A stretch of 64,000 nucleotides of DNA from Halococcus agarilyticus (GCF_000334895.1 NZ_BAFM01000004.1:124001-188000); one strand, 5' to 3'. Shown: positions 53,201 through 60,811, counted from the stretch's first letter. A program made the numbers and translations. Notes: generated from the letters alone by a model not told the origin.

Positions 53201-56200
53201 TTCGCGAACTCGACACCGCCGTTGCCGCCGTTGGCTGCGGCGACGAGCTTGATGTAATTCGACTGGTCACCAGTGCCGATCTGGATCCCGGCGGACTGGA
53301 AGTTCTCCGGACTCTCCGGGAACGAGGCGACCGTCGATTCGATCACGAACGGCTCGTCCGGCGTGTTTACGCCAAACTGGAAGCCGTACTGCTGGGTGTT
53401 CGTGCCCGCGTGAGCGTCACCCTGTGGCACCTCCTCGACCGTCAGGACCTCCGCCGCGCCGCCGACGGTCATCTTCGAGGTGTCGTAGAGATCCTGGTAG
53501 TTCTCGCCGTTGGTCATCACGCCGGTCCAGCCCTGGCCGTTCTCGCCGAACAGGCTGAGTTCGGAGAGGTCGTGCTGGACGGGGAGCGTCGTGTCGACGC
53601 CGTTGTTCGGATCGACCGCGAACGGGTCCTCGGTGTCGTCGAGGTTGTCGTTGTCGTCGTTCGGGTCGTTGAGGTTCGACACGCCGTCGTCGTCGAAGTC
53701 CGGGGGCGTCGAGGCCGCCGAGCAGGGGTCGGAGCCCGCTTCGTCCTCGTCGATGTTGGTGTAGCCGTCGCCGTCGGCGTCACCCTCGGGGGCGTTCGCA
53801 ACCACGTCTTCTGGGTCGCACGTCTCTCCGCCGCCACCGGCGTCCCCACCGTAATCGACCGGTTCGAAGGCCGTGACGTCGTTCCCGCCGTGGTTCGACG
53901 TCCACACGGTGCCCGGGAACGGCCCGTCGTCGCCGACGGCGTCGATCCCGAGCGGACCGCCCGTGTTGAAGATAGTCTCCTGGTTCGTGACCGTGTCACC
54001 GGCCGCGTCCAGCTCGATGCGCTCGATGTCGCCACCGAGTTCGACCTGCAGAATGTCGCCCTGCATCGCGCCGCCGAAGTTCGAGGCGGTGTACTCCTCG
54101 GTCCCGCCGGTCGGACCGAACAGGACCTTCTGGCCGCCCGTCGTCTCCATCGTGTGCGCAGTACCCGCATCCGCACCCGGATCGGGCGAGCCGCTCGTCG
54201 GCGGGATGTAGTCCGCCTCGACCGGGTTTACCATCGACGACGGAACCGGGGAGTTCGACGACGTGATGTCGAACTTCACGTTGCCGTTCGCGTCGTAGAT
54301 GTCCGCCTGCGTCGGGTTCGCGCGGATCGGTGCCGCGTGCCCGGCGTAGTCGCCCTCCTGCACCGGTCCAACGAGCTGGTCGTTCGTCGAGTAGCTCCCG
54401 GCCTCGTTCGGGTGGTTCGTCACCGACGCGGCGTCGGACACGATGTTCCCGTTCGCATCGGCCGGCTGACCGCCCCAGCCGCCGTTCGGGCCGTGGTCGC
54501 TGACGTAGAGCTGGCCGTCCTCCGTGAGGACCAGGTCGTACGGGTTGCGGTAGCCGGGCGAGTAGACCTGCACCGGGCCACCTTCGATCAGCTTCGCCTG
54601 GTTTTCCCCGTCGTTCCCGCCGAACGGCAGTGCGCCGCCCTTGATCGTCGGGATCGAGTAGAGGTAATCGAGGTCTGGGTACGCACTGTTCTCGCTCTGG
54701 AGGCTCTTCGCCTCGTGGTTGTTTTCGATCTGTGCGAGATCGATCTCGAGGACTGCCGCCGAGAGCGCGTACTCGGGCGTGTGCCCGAAGTTGTCACCGG
54801 GCGCGCCCTTGTTGGTGTGACCGCCCTGTGCGACGTAGAGCGTGTCGCCGTCGGCGGTGAGGTCCAGACCGTTCGTGGCGTGGTTCTCCTCGGACCGGGG
54901 CAGCCCCAGAACCATCACGTCGTGGGTGACTTCGCTCGCCTGGAGCACACCATCGCTTCCCGGGTTGATCGTCAGCCGGGAGATCGCCCCGGAATTGGTG
55001 TCCGTGTCGTCGTCGTCCTGCCCGACGTCGATCTCGGGGTCGCTGGAACCGACGTAGACGACTGGCTGGTCGGCAGTGCCACCAACGGTCAGTCCGGTGA
55101 TCTGTCGGTTGCTCTCCGACTCAATGTTGCCGAGATCGTCGTGGTTCGGGATGTCCTTGACCGCGTCGATCTGGACCTCGTTGACGACCTGGTAACTGTT
55201 CTCGCCGTTGCGCTCAATGTCGAGCACGTAGACGCTCCCGCCCTGTGTTGAGACGTACAGACGGTCGTCGGGACCCCACTCTAGTGCCGTTGGGTTACCC
55301 GCACTGAATCCCTGGAGCTTGCTCTTTCCGAAATCCGGATCGACCGCGCTGGCACCCTCACCGGAGAGGTCGACCGTCAATGGACTGTTCGATCCGGTGT
55401 GACTGACCTCCAGCGTCGCGCTCTTCGGGTCCACGCTGGACGGCGAGAACGTCACCAGAATGTCCGCGGACTCGCCAGGCGCGAGCGTCGTCTGCGAGGC
55501 CGACCCCGCCGAGAACTCGCCCGCATCGGTGCCGGTGACGGAGACGCCCGAGATGTCGATACTCGGGTCGCCCGAGCCGCCGAGGTTCGTCACGGTGGCC
55601 GTCTCCGTCTGGCTGTTGTCGGTGACGACCTTGCCGAAGTCGACGCTCGACGGGCCGCCGAGCTCGTCCGCCTGAGGCTCGGCTGCGACGATCTCGATCG
55701 CCGAGAGCTTCGCGTTGTCCATCTGCGCCGACATCGAGACGTCGATCGTCCCGTCCGACGGCGTCGTGGTGAACGATTTCATCACGCCCGTGTCGTGGCC
55801 GACGTCCGCATAGATGTCGTAGCCGTCGAGCACCGTCTGCCCCTCGACGGAAACGTCGAATATCCGTTGGCTCTCCGCGGTCTGGAAGATCTCCGCGAAG
55901 TAGAGCCGGACCTCGTACTGCTGGCCGCTCTGGACGTTCTCCGAGAACGCCAGCTGGATGTCCTTGCCGTACGCTTCCGATGTGAACAGTTCAGACGGCG
56001 TTCCGTCCGGGACGGACGGCCCCAGTGTGATCGAATCGCCCGTACTGTACGTCGAGAGACTCGATGAGCTGTACTCTCCGAGGTTTCCGGACCAGTCGGG
56101 TCCGGAAGGGGCGGAGACTGTACTTCCACCCGCGTTCACGCGATACAGCGTCTGATCGCTGGTTTGGGCCGCCGCCCCGCCGGCGAACGCCATACTGCCG

Positions 56201-56298
56201 ACGAACATCGACGTGATCGTCAGCACCGAAACGACGACTGCGAGCGTCGATTTGGCTGTCACTCCGTCCCACGCTGGTTGGTCTCGTTGGAGACTCAT
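47191..56298 (-). CDS. giant secreted multidomain malectin/PKD protein
   Basis: About 3035 residues from the ATG at 56298, which has a TATA box 27 nt upstream. A Sec-type signal ends near SMAFAGGAAAQ, like that of halobacterial S-layer proteins. Approximate order: malectin-like 1 (50-205), choice-of-anchor/SPD-2-like (210-310), sorbosone-dehydrogenase-like propeller with GYRNPYDLVLTEDGQLYVSD (315-825), calcium-type DxDxD repeats (833-886), LamG-like (912-1132), REJ/PKD-like, malectin 2 (1240-1425), PKD 1, three NTLRIVGSGTWTTYEF repeats interleaved with PKD 2 and 3 (1521-1962), a B module (1964-2285), malectin 3, Ig-like, a second B module, malectin 4 to the end. No PGF-type anchor is seen. 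Carbohydrate binding at the cell surface or in the medium is likely. Confidence 0.88.
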   Translation of the reverse strand: MSLQRDQPAWDGVTAKSTLAVVVSVLTITSMFVGSMAFAGGAAAQTSDQTLYRVNAGGSTVSAPSGPDWSGNLGEYSSSSLSTYSTGDSITLGPSVPDGTPSELFTSEAYGKDIQLAFSENVQSGQQYEVRLYFAEIFQTAESQRIFDVSVEGQTVLDGYDIYADVGHDTGVMKSFTTTPSDGTIDVSMSAQMDNAKLSAIEIVAAEPQADELGGPSSVDFGKVVTDNSQTETATVTNLGGSGDPSIDISGVSVTGTDAGEFSAGSASQTTLAPGESADILVTFSPSSVDPKSATLEVSHTGSNSPLTVDLSGEGASAVDPDFGKSKLQGFSAGNPTALEWGPDDRLYVSTQGGSVYVLDIERNGENSYQVVNEVQIDAVKDIPNHDDLGNIESESNRQITGLTVGGTADQPVVYVGSSDPEIDVGQDDDDTDTNSGAISRLTINPGSDGVLQASEVTHDVMVLGLPRSEENHATNGLDLTADGDTLYVAQGGHTNKGAPGDNFGHTPEYALSAAVLEIDLAQIENNHEAKSLQSENSAYPDLDYLYSIPTIKGGALPFGGNDGENQAKLIEGGPVQVYSPGYRNPYDLVLTEDGQLYVSDHGPNGGWGGQPADANGNIVSDAASVTNHPNEAGSYSTNDQLVGPVQEGDYAGHAAPIRANPTQADIYDANGNVKFDITSSNSPVPSSMVNPVEADYIPPTSGSPDPGADAGTAHTMETTGGQKVLFGPTGGTEEYTASNFGGAMQGDILQVELGGDIERIELDAAGDTVTNQETIFNTGGPLGIDAVGDDGPFPGTVWTSNHGGNDVTAFEPVDYGGDAGGGGETCDPEDVVANAPEGDADGDGYTNIDEDEAGSDPCSAASTPPDFDDDGVSNLNDPNDDNDNLDDTEDPFAVDPNNGVDTTLPVQHDLSELSLFGENGQGWTGVMTNGENYQDLYDTSKMTVGGAAEVLTVEEVPQGDAHAGTNTQQYGFQFGVNTPDEPFVIESTVASFPESPENFQSAGIQIGTGDQSNYIKLVAAANGGNGGVEFAKEVDDSFDGQMTDESAVTGNEVTLRMTVDPTTDPAPDNDVNEVAVTAEYEVDGTTTEVGTLAMPSSWLDTSDGVAPAVGIISTSNGASPFSATWTDISVDYVTPPENGAPTADAGADQTVDEGSQVTLDASASDDPDGDQLGYTWTQTEGPDVSPSQNDGETLTFTAPEVDSETTLTFQVSVSDGQASDTDTVNVTVQDTDGGTPSEGEVVYRVNAGGQSVAATDDGPAWSADTGSSPSQYVNVDGDNGLQTYSTSDAITLDDSVPADTPSSLFQTERYDVNTSGSAADDTEMQWSFDAEQGATYDVRLYFAEIFLTESNVDSQGPRVFDVNVEGDDLELDDYNIYQQYGHDVGAMESFEVTPSDGTVDIEFLHEQENPKISAIEIVKVDDGGETNAEPTATFEYTPQSPTAGEEVSFDASGSSDADGSIASYSWDFDGDGQEDATGETATATFDAAGDQAVTLTVTDDDGAENSVSQTVSVGEAGPQNTLRIVGSGTWTTYEFDVGGTIDAGASSSIDSADSIANDGKSATGGVGSGTDTYVFTGELGDLAVDGDATVYLNGERIYPEEPVQQNTLRIVGSGTWTTYEFSVSGTIDEDASSSLGGADSIAADGKSATGGVVSGTDKYVFTGELDDLAVDGDATVYLNGEEIDPADYGDANQNPTAAFSYSPQNPAAGEEVSFDASKSSDADGSIASYSWDFDGDGQEDATGETATATFDAAGDYEVSLTVTDSGGATSTTSKTIPVGGVGQEQNTLRIVGSGTWTTYEFSVSGTIDEDASSSLGGADSIAADGKSATGGVVSGTDKYVFTGELGDLAVDGDATVYLNGEEIDPADYGDANQNPTAAFSYSPQNPAAGEEVSFDASESSDADGSIASYSWDFDGDGQEDATGETATATFDSAGDQTVTLTVTDDDGAENAASQTVSVVETPDAVGSALVEITPDSGLETSTYGSGSYQVTNTGEKEIVSVSFDLDTATLPDMVFDPQGTAGDPTGEGLNIASEGGTGIVTEPGTGEAFSQPHNGNDGEDGYDVMTVEFDDFQNGETATFWADNDPTSIKGATVGSQEAGPVSGLELARSTVTIEYADGTTQTTQLMGDGSDGGSTAVVNGDEAPAPSIGAQGVSLDGSVLDGYHSGATVSEASQTVTVSGEPGETVTLVRVEGELALSNVPNGGYNLEDLEANNAVNVEYYTATLDSNGEATVPVTLTDSPDDDDAAGYNYFVAAQGETSGDMGLASNVVVLEYDESAGDGGGDTGSGETVFAVNAGGSEYTAADGTVYQADTNFDGGSTFTSGSAGTPSEPEIANTENDQLYWTERYGDFSYDVPVDNGEYEVTLQFAEIYQGVANDGGEGDRVFDASIEGEQVLTDYDIYATAGGPHSAVSESFTTEVTDGELNIEFSTVVDNAKVSAIEVTAVDGGSGGSNTAPTIDAISDQTVVEGDSATVPVTASDDDGDSVSLSVNGPGFVSLSNGELTIAPESGAAADSPYTVEVVADDGTTTTTESFQLTVEEPSAGGAGSAEFAVNANGGIDASTFSGGSFEITNTGDKQITSVTYDLSSATLPDVVFDPQGTAGDSGAKGFTPDSGSSATGLQEGSFATPHNGQNGDDGYDELTASFDDFENGESFAFSVDIDPTSIKNAQGTGAAGSVSGLEMSGATVTVEYADGSTQTTNLYGDGSDGGSQATAKPDVAGAPTLGAQDVSLDASAPDPQHSAATVSSASQTITVSGPADATVELLHVEGQLELANQADGYNLEDYEANTAEQVSYQTVDLGSNGEATVDVTLTNTSSSGAEGGFNHFIATVADGDGDTGATSNVVVLKLDESSGSSNPQVLHRVNVGESTTVSATDDGPDWTGVADTSSQYLASADTDNGGTYCGGDDITADSTVPASTPDAVFDCERYGNMTWEFSADAGQDVEVRLYFANSFPGASEPGDRQFNVSIEGDQALTQYDPVADVGHATGTVKTFTVTEDGDGTVTIAFEKGAIENPEVRAIEIVETDGSSQ
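50496..50943 (-). repeat. 448-bp internal direct repeat, copy 1 (in the giant gene)
   Basis: This block matches 51036-51483 at an offset of exactly 540 bp with only about four mismatches by eye. It encodes one NTLRIVGSGTW repeat plus most of a PKD module. Third codon positions are conserved too, so the duplication is recent or kept uniform by gene conversion. Confidence 0.9.
51036..51483 (-). repeat. 448-bp internal direct repeat, copy 2 (in the giant gene)
   Basis: Partner of 50496-50943. A third, more diverged copy of the NTLRIVGSGTW part lies at about 51495-51735 and a further PKD copy at about 51740-52010. Confidence 0.9.
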
Positions 56299-56320
56299 GG
56301 GACGAAGCACACCGGTAGAT

Positions 56321-56328
56321 AGTATAAG
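56321..56328 (-). promoter_or_regulatory. TATA box of the giant gene
   Basis: On the minus strand CTTATACT lies about 27 nt before the ATG at 56298 and supports that start over a GTG 12 nt further up. The upstream stretch to 56345 is AT-rich. The rest of the 365-bp gap to 56663 shows nothing I can name. Confidence 0.6.
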
Positions 56329-56663
56329 TTTATTTACTAATTTTCACTCACAGCATGGGCGGTTCCTACGGTCTGAAAGTTCTTGCAGCGTGTGCAACAC
56401 CTCCCGCATGATGTCGTCGACGATCGGAGTGAGGTCGGGGACATCGACCCCGTTCGAGGGAAAACCGGCGAAACGTCGGCTGCTCGGCTTCGGAGTGGTC
56501 CGGCTTCGTAGCCGAGGGTCGACGACAACCCGTATCGGATTCGGTTCCACGAAGAGCGGCGCTCACCGAAAGCAGCCGACCGAACGGATCGTCTACCACG
56601 CCCCGTTCGGTCGTGAGATTTCGGGAAAATCGGTGGAACGACCGCTCGACTCCGCAGAGGAGA

Positions 56664-57458
56664 CTACACCGCGATTCGACCGGAACTGACCGGTTCTGCG
56701 TCCTGTCGGTACGAATCGTACACCGACTCGGCCCACGACACCGCGGTTTCGTTCTCGGTTTCGACCAGGGCACGCGGCAGCCGCCGATCGTCGGTGACGT
56801 CCATCACCAGGGTGCCATCGGCCACCGCCAGACTGTACGGCACGCTGTCGCCGGAGCAGAACACCGCGGCCCGATCGGCGTCGGCGACCGACCGGGCCTG
56901 TGCAGTCATCTCGGCGTCGTCGCGGACGGCGTCGAGGAGGTCCGGCGTGACGACGGCCTCGAACGTCTGGGTTCCCTCGACGACGGCCTTCTGAACCGCC
57001 GTGAGAACCTGCGGGATCGCCGCGTACGCGAGCATCCGCACCTCGTCCGCCTCGCCCAGCCGCGCCGCCATCCGGAGCGTCGGGCGGAACGGACTGCTCT
57101 GCGTCGCCGTGGTGATTTCGGCATCCTGGAGCGTGGTGACGTCGAAATCCATCTCCTCGGTCGGCAGCCAGTCGACGACCCCCTGGAGCTGTTCGACGGC
57201 CTCCATCGCGTCGAGCAGTCGAGCGAACTCGGTCCCGACGAGTCGCCCGGTTCGCGTCGCCTCGTACCGGTGGTTCGTCTGGGTGACCCATCCCTTGGTC
57301 TTGAGATCGTCGAGGACGCGACCGACGGTCGAGGAGGACGCATCGATCGACTCCCGCAGCTCCGCCCGGTCACGAGGCCCTTCGATCAACACCTCCAGCG
57401 CCGCGAAACGGTTGCTCGACCGGGCGAGGAATTCGACGTTGTCGAGGGTCGTACTCAT
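56664..57458 (-). CDS. HTH/FilR1-domain transcriptional regulator
   Basis: A 264-residue regulator. The N-terminal winged helix-turn-helix is read from SNRFAALEVLIEGPRDRAEL and DASSSTVGRVLDDLKTKGWV. A C-terminal ligand-type domain of the FilR1 (methanogenesis regulatory protein) family follows, with VRMLAYAAIPQVL and ARSVADADRAAVFCSGDSVP. Haloarchaea have many such paralogues controlling neighbouring genes. It lies upstream of, and in line with, the giant gene, and a palindrome sits 68 bp before its own start, so control of the giant gene or of itself is possible. Confidence 0.85.
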   Translation of the reverse strand: MSTTLDNVEFLARSSNRFAALEVLIEGPRDRAELRESIDASSSTVGRVLDDLKTKGWVTQTNHRYEATRTGRLVGTEFARLLDAMEAVEQLQGVVDWLPTEEMDFDVTTLQDAEITTATQSSPFRPTLRMAARLGEADEVRMLAYAAIPQVLTAVQKAVVEGTQTFEAVVTPDLLDAVRDDAEMTAQARSVADADRAAVFCSGDSVPYSLAVADGTLVMDVTDDRRLPRALVETENETAVSWAESVYDSYRQDAEPVSSGRIAV

Positions 57459-57525
57459 ACACTCATGCCACGACGTATGTCACCAAATCCGTCCGCACTA
57501 ATCGTCTAGATAGGAGATAACGTAC

Positions 57526-57539
57526 CTACCGTTCGGTAG
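57526..57539. promoter_or_regulatory. 14-bp palindrome upstream of the FilR1-type regulator
   Basis: CTACCG-TT-CGGTAG is a perfect palindrome in the 333-bp gap between the divergent regulator and the gene at 57792. AAAAATAGTTTTT follows 9 bp later, also symmetric. It is a candidate autoregulatory operator. Confidence 0.4.
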
Positions 57540-57629
57540 TGTAACGAAAAATAGTTTTTGACCAGACAGGTAATTCGATGGAATATGCTCACGAAGTGGG
57601 CGTCCTTTGGGGGGTGGGACGGTTTTCAC

Positions 57630-57646
57630 GGACGATATATACGTCC
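57630..57646 (+). promoter_or_regulatory. TATA box centred in an inverted repeat
   Basis: GGACG-ATATATA-CGTCC places a strong TATA element between 5-bp inverted arms. Transcription would begin near 57663 and read toward the hypothetical gene at 57792, leaving a leader of about 130 nt. ATG codons at 57655 and 57658 open another frame that looks non-coding. Confidence 0.4.
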
Positions 57647-57791
57647 ATAGAGGGATGATGACGGTAGATACCTCGAAAGCGAACGATGAACGAACGACAT
57701 GCCTCCTCAGCCACCTGAACCCGGAACAATGCACAGGACGAACGATCCGATCGCGTCCCGAACGATGTGAGGCGCTCGAACGAACCCGCCG

Positions 57792-58355
57792 ATGTTCTTC
57801 AGAGACAGCAACGGACGAGGGCGCTCGGACGGCAGCAGAGCTCTCGGTTCCCCCTTCGACAGGACGGGGCGATGCACCTACGAGATCGCCATGCGGGGGG
57901 AGGACGAAGGGCAGATGGACTGGACGGTGGCGACGGCGTCCGACGGCAAGCGGACGGTCACGTTTCACTACGAGCGGGGTGCGGAAGCGTTCGATACGAC
58001 CCTCACCGGCACACAGGAATCGATCGAAACGGAACTCATCACCACGCCTGCCCGTCCGTTTCTGTCGATCGTGCTGTTCCCCTCGGTGCAGCTCCTGATC
58101 GGAGACGGGGAGCCACGGGTTGGCGACCGACACACGTTTCCGGTCGCAGGGCGCGAGGGAACGCTCGAAATCACGGGTACCGGCACGCACCTCGGTATCG
58201 AGGGGTACACCTCGGTCTGGAAGGTCGACGGTGAACGACGGTACGAGGACTGTGTCGCACTCGATCTCGGACTCGTGCTGAGCGCGACTTACTACAGTTC
58301 TGGGGACACGGCGGCGTTTCTCCAGGCGGAACTCGTCAAGTACGAGCGTGACTGA
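57792..58355 (+). CDS. hypothetical beta-rich protein
   Basis: A 187-residue protein of unknown family. The first 25 residues are Arg/Ser/Gly-rich and the true start is uncertain; a stop in frame at 57768-57770 prevents a much longer form. The remainder alternates short hydrophobic strands and charged turns, for example MDWTVATASDGKRTVTFHYE and GTLEITGTGTHLGIEGYTSV. One hydrophobic stretch (PARPFLSIVLFPSVQLLIG) could be a buried strand pair or a helix. No motif points to a function. It is divergent from the FilR1-type regulator. Confidence 0.6.
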   Translation: MFFRDSNGRGRSDGSRALGSPFDRTGRCTYEIAMRGEDEGQMDWTVATASDGKRTVTFHYERGAEAFDTTLTGTQESIETELITTPARPFLSIVLFPSVQLLIGDGEPRVGDRHTFPVAGREGTLEITGTGTHLGIEGYTSVWKVDGERRYEDCVALDLGLVLSATYYSSGDTAAFLQAELVKYERD

Positions 58356-58470
58356 CTCCGTCCGGATCAACGCACTGCGATGGCAGCACTCACCGTGGCG
58401 TTCGCAGGATACGAGTACGCTGCGTGGGTCGTGAGAACGAGGCGGCCAGGCGAGCTCGACGGCCGCCGGA

Positions 58471-59616
58471 TCAGCGCTGGCGGTAGATCAGGTTGCGCTG
58501 GATCGCGTTCGCGCCCTCGTAGATCACCGGGATCCGGCAGTCGCGGTAGACCCGTGCGATCCGGTTCTCGCTCAGCACCGACCGACCGCCGTGAAGCTGC
58601 ATGCCGCGCTCGGCGCACTCGACGGCGGCCTCGGTGGAGTTCGCCTTGGCGAGTGCGGCCCAGTAGCCAGCGTTGTCCTGATCCGCCACTTTGCCGGCCG
58701 CCCGCCAGTTGAGCGCGCGGGCGCGCTCGAACTCGATGAGCATGTCCGAGAGATCGTGCTGGACGGCCTGAAACTCGCTCACGTCCCGACCGAAGGCTTC
58801 GCGGTCGTGGACGAACTCCCACGCTTCCTCGATGGCCGCCGCGGCGAGACCCAGCCCGTGACCGCCGACGACGACCCGGCCGTGGTTGAAGAACTCCGCG
58901 AGCATGTAGAAGCCGGTGCCCTCGTTGCCGACGAGGTTTGCCTCGGGGATCCGGCAGTCGTCGAATTCGATGTGGCCCTGTTTGGAGGCGCGAAAGCCCA
59001 TCTTCTCGGGGATGTGTTCGGCGTCGTAGCCGGGGGCGTCGGTCGGCACGATGAACATCGAGTAGTTCGAGTAGCGGTCGTCGGCATCCCCCGTCTTGGC
59101 GTAGACGGTGAGCCACTCGGCTTCGACCGCGTTGCCGACCCAGTACTTCTCGCCATTGAGCACCCACTCGTCGCCGTCCTTTTCGGCGCTCGTGGTCATC
59201 CCGGCGAGGTCGCTGCCGGTCTGCGGTTCCGAGACCGCGAGTCCGGTGATCTGGTCGCATTCGGCGACCGGCCGGAGGTACTCCTCGTGCTGGTCGTCGC
59301 TGCCGTACTTCTCGACGATCTCGGCCCCGAAGCTCGCGAGCTGGAGGGTAAGTGCGATGCCGCCGTCCGCCCGGTAGAACTCCTCGGCGATCGCGAGCAT
59401 CGCTTCGAGTCCGAGCCCGCGCCCGCCGAGGTCCTCGCCGATGTCCTGGGCAACGAGACCGGCGTCTTGGCCGGCTTCGAGGATCTCCCACGGGTACTCG
59501 CCCGTCCGGAAGTACTCCTCGGCGTTGGGGGCGATATGCTCGTCGGCGAACTCGCGGGCCTCGGCCTTGACCTCGCGTACGTGCTCGGGCACGATCGACT
59601 CGTCGAGTAGCTCCAT
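58471..59616 (-). CDS. acyl-CoA dehydrogenase
   Basis: A 381-residue flavoprotein that makes a trans-2,3 double bond in an acyl-CoA. LAVSEPQTGSDLAGMTT is the flavin and substrate segment, MGFRASKQGHIEFDDCRIPE the middle motif, and MQLHGGRSVLSENRIARVYRD the C-terminal one. The catalytic base is Glu367 in IYEGANAIQRN. Length and layout are those of short-chain or branched acyl-CoA dehydrogenases. It lies 1.2 kb from an acyl-CoA ligase gene in the same direction. A role on methylthiopropanoyl-CoA (as DmdC) is possible but would be inference only. Confidence 0.92.
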   Translation of the reverse strand: MELLDESIVPEHVREVKAEAREFADEHIAPNAEEYFRTGEYPWEILEAGQDAGLVAQDIGEDLGGRGLGLEAMLAIAEEFYRADGGIALTLQLASFGAEIVEKYGSDDQHEEYLRPVAECDQITGLAVSEPQTGSDLAGMTTSAEKDGDEWVLNGEKYWVGNAVEAEWLTVYAKTGDADDRYSNYSMFIVPTDAPGYDAEHIPEKMGFRASKQGHIEFDDCRIPEANLVGNEGTGFYMLAEFFNHGRVVVGGHGLGLAAAAIEEAWEFVHDREAFGRDVSEFQAVQHDLSDMLIEFERARALNWRAAGKVADQDNAGYWAALAKANSTEAAVECAERGMQLHGGRSVLSENRIARVYRDCRIPVIYEGANAIQRNLIYRQR

Positions 59617-59639
59617 ATTCTCGATGGGGGCGCGACGCC

Positions 59640-59647
59640 CAAATAGG
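59640..59647 (-). promoter_or_regulatory. TATA-like element of the acyl-CoA dehydrogenase gene
   Basis: On the minus strand CCTATTTG is centred about 27 nt before the ATG at 59616. Confidence 0.4.
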
Positions 59648-59720
59648 TCGCGTAAACCGGAAGCAGTAGGTCAGAGGTTGTCGGCTCTGTCCTCTGTGGA
59701 CTGTGCAGCGAGTCTTTCAA

Positions 59721-60188
59721 TTAGCGCGCGGTGATGGCGACTGTGTACTCGGTAACGGAATCCCATCCATCCGCTTCGAGATACGCTGCGTCGTACTCCC
59801 ACTGCGCGCCGCTCGGGAGGTTGTTCGTGTTGTCGAGTCCGTCCCCAACTTTCGTATCGTCTCTGTAGAAGCCGATTTCGACCTGCACATAGGAAGCTTC
59901 GTTCTCCGACCTGTTCTCGACAAGACCAGTAACACCACCAGAGAAATCGCTAGTGTAGGACTCGGAAGACAGTACCACTACACCGCTATCTTCGGCAACG
60001 ACATCCGATCGCTCGGTATCGTCATTCCCACTGGCGTCACTGTTGCCGACAGTACCACTGCCTTCATTCGAACCAGCGTCAGATTCCGAACAACCAGCGA
60101 GGACAACCGTACTGCCAGCTGCCAGGGTGGTGGTCGCTTGTGCAAGGTACCGTCGCCGCGTTTGATAGCTGTTCGAGTCGGGCTGCAC
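59721..60188 (-). CDS. Tat lipoprotein with FxLYD-like domain
   Basis: A 155-residue exported lipoprotein. The signal has twin Arg in QTRRRYLAQATTTLA and a lipobox LAGC, so Cys near residue 32 would be lipidated after Tat export. A Gly/Ser/Asp-rich linker follows, then a beta domain (VTGLVENRSENEASYVQVEI, FYRDDTKVGDGLDNTNNLP) of the FxLYD type common in haloarchaeal lipoproteins. It begins directly after the stop of the upstream membrane-protein gene, so the pair is one operon. Codon use is less GC-rich than the surroundings. Confidence 0.8.
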   Translation of the reverse strand: MQPDSNSYQTRRRYLAQATTTLAAGSTVVLAGCSESDAGSNEGSGTVGNSDASGNDDTERSDVVAEDSGVVVLSSESYTSDFSGGVTGLVENRSENEASYVQVEIGFYRDDTKVGDGLDNTNNLPSGAQWEYDAAYLEADGWDSVTEYTVAITAR

Positions 60189-60779
60189 TCAGACGCCCTC
60201 CGCAGCACCGCTTTGGTAGCGCCGATACATGTACGTGAGCTGTGGGAATGAGATCACGAGACCACCGATTATCGTGAGATAGAGGCCGATTGCCGCCGCA
60301 CTATTGAGCGCTAGCAGACCTATCATTACGACGAGGACTCCACACCCACCAACGAGACCGTTGTTCCACTTTCCAATAGCATCGGGTTCCATGACCGTGA
60401 CTACTGCGGCAATACCAGCGAGAATAAGGGTGAGGATGCCATCACCTTGGAGACCGCTAACATTTGTTCCGAGGACTGTCGCCCATGGAAGGACCGAACC
60501 GAAGCCAGCAACGACCGCCCCAGCGAGAGCGATTTTCTGGTCCGTTCGGAATTCCGATAGTGCGGCTATTACTGAATCGCCAGCCTGACTCGGTCCTGTA
60601 CCCGATCCATCACCCCCACCACTTTGATCACGCTGTTGGGTTTTGTCAGTCCTGCTCTGCTGTGTTGATTCCGTGGTTCCGGACCCGGGTGTAGAGTTTG
60701 CCTGGTTGGAGTCCGATGATAGTGACAACGGTAGTGGTTGTTTGAACGGTGCGTTCTTTATTCTATGATTTCCGGCCAT
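60189..60779 (-). CDS. membrane protein with disordered N-terminal region
   Basis: A 196-residue protein. Residues 1-75 are polar and low in complexity (Gln, Ser, Thr, Gly), then a short RTDQKIALAGAVVAGFGSVLP leads into four hydrophobic helices, the last ending in FPQLTYMYRRYQ. No family is recognised. It has a good TATA box and is followed without a gap by the lipoprotein gene. GC content is low for this window, which may point to later acquisition. Confidence 0.7.
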   Translation of the reverse strand: MAGNHRIKNAPFKQPLPLSLSSDSNQANSTPGSGTTESTQQSRTDKTQQRDQSGGGDGSGTGPSQAGDSVIAALSEFRTDQKIALAGAVVAGFGSVLPWATVLGTNVSGLQGDGILTLILAGIAAVVTVMEPDAIGKWNNGLVGGCGVLVVMIGLLALNSAAAIGLYLTIIGGLVISFPQLTYMYRRYQSGAAEGV

Positions 60780-60803
60780 ACGAGCTACCACAAAGGTTGT
60801 GAG

Positions 60804-60811
60804 ATATTAAA
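60804..60811 (-). promoter_or_regulatory. TATA box of the membrane protein/lipoprotein operon
   Basis: On the minus strand TTTAATAT lies 25-32 nt before the ATG at 60779. Confidence 0.55.

Noticed and set aside
47329-55251. Long antisense frames (about 750 and 1056 codons) across the giant gene
   Set aside because: Composition is Arg/Val-rich shadow sequence; the minus-strand frame is continuous over 9.1 kb with signal peptide and recognisable domains.
57607-58098. A TTG- or ATG-started frame overlapping the hypothetical gene at 57792
   Set aside because: The product is Arg/Ser/Thr-rich and lacks haloarchaeal acidity; the frame at 57792 gives a more protein-like sequence.
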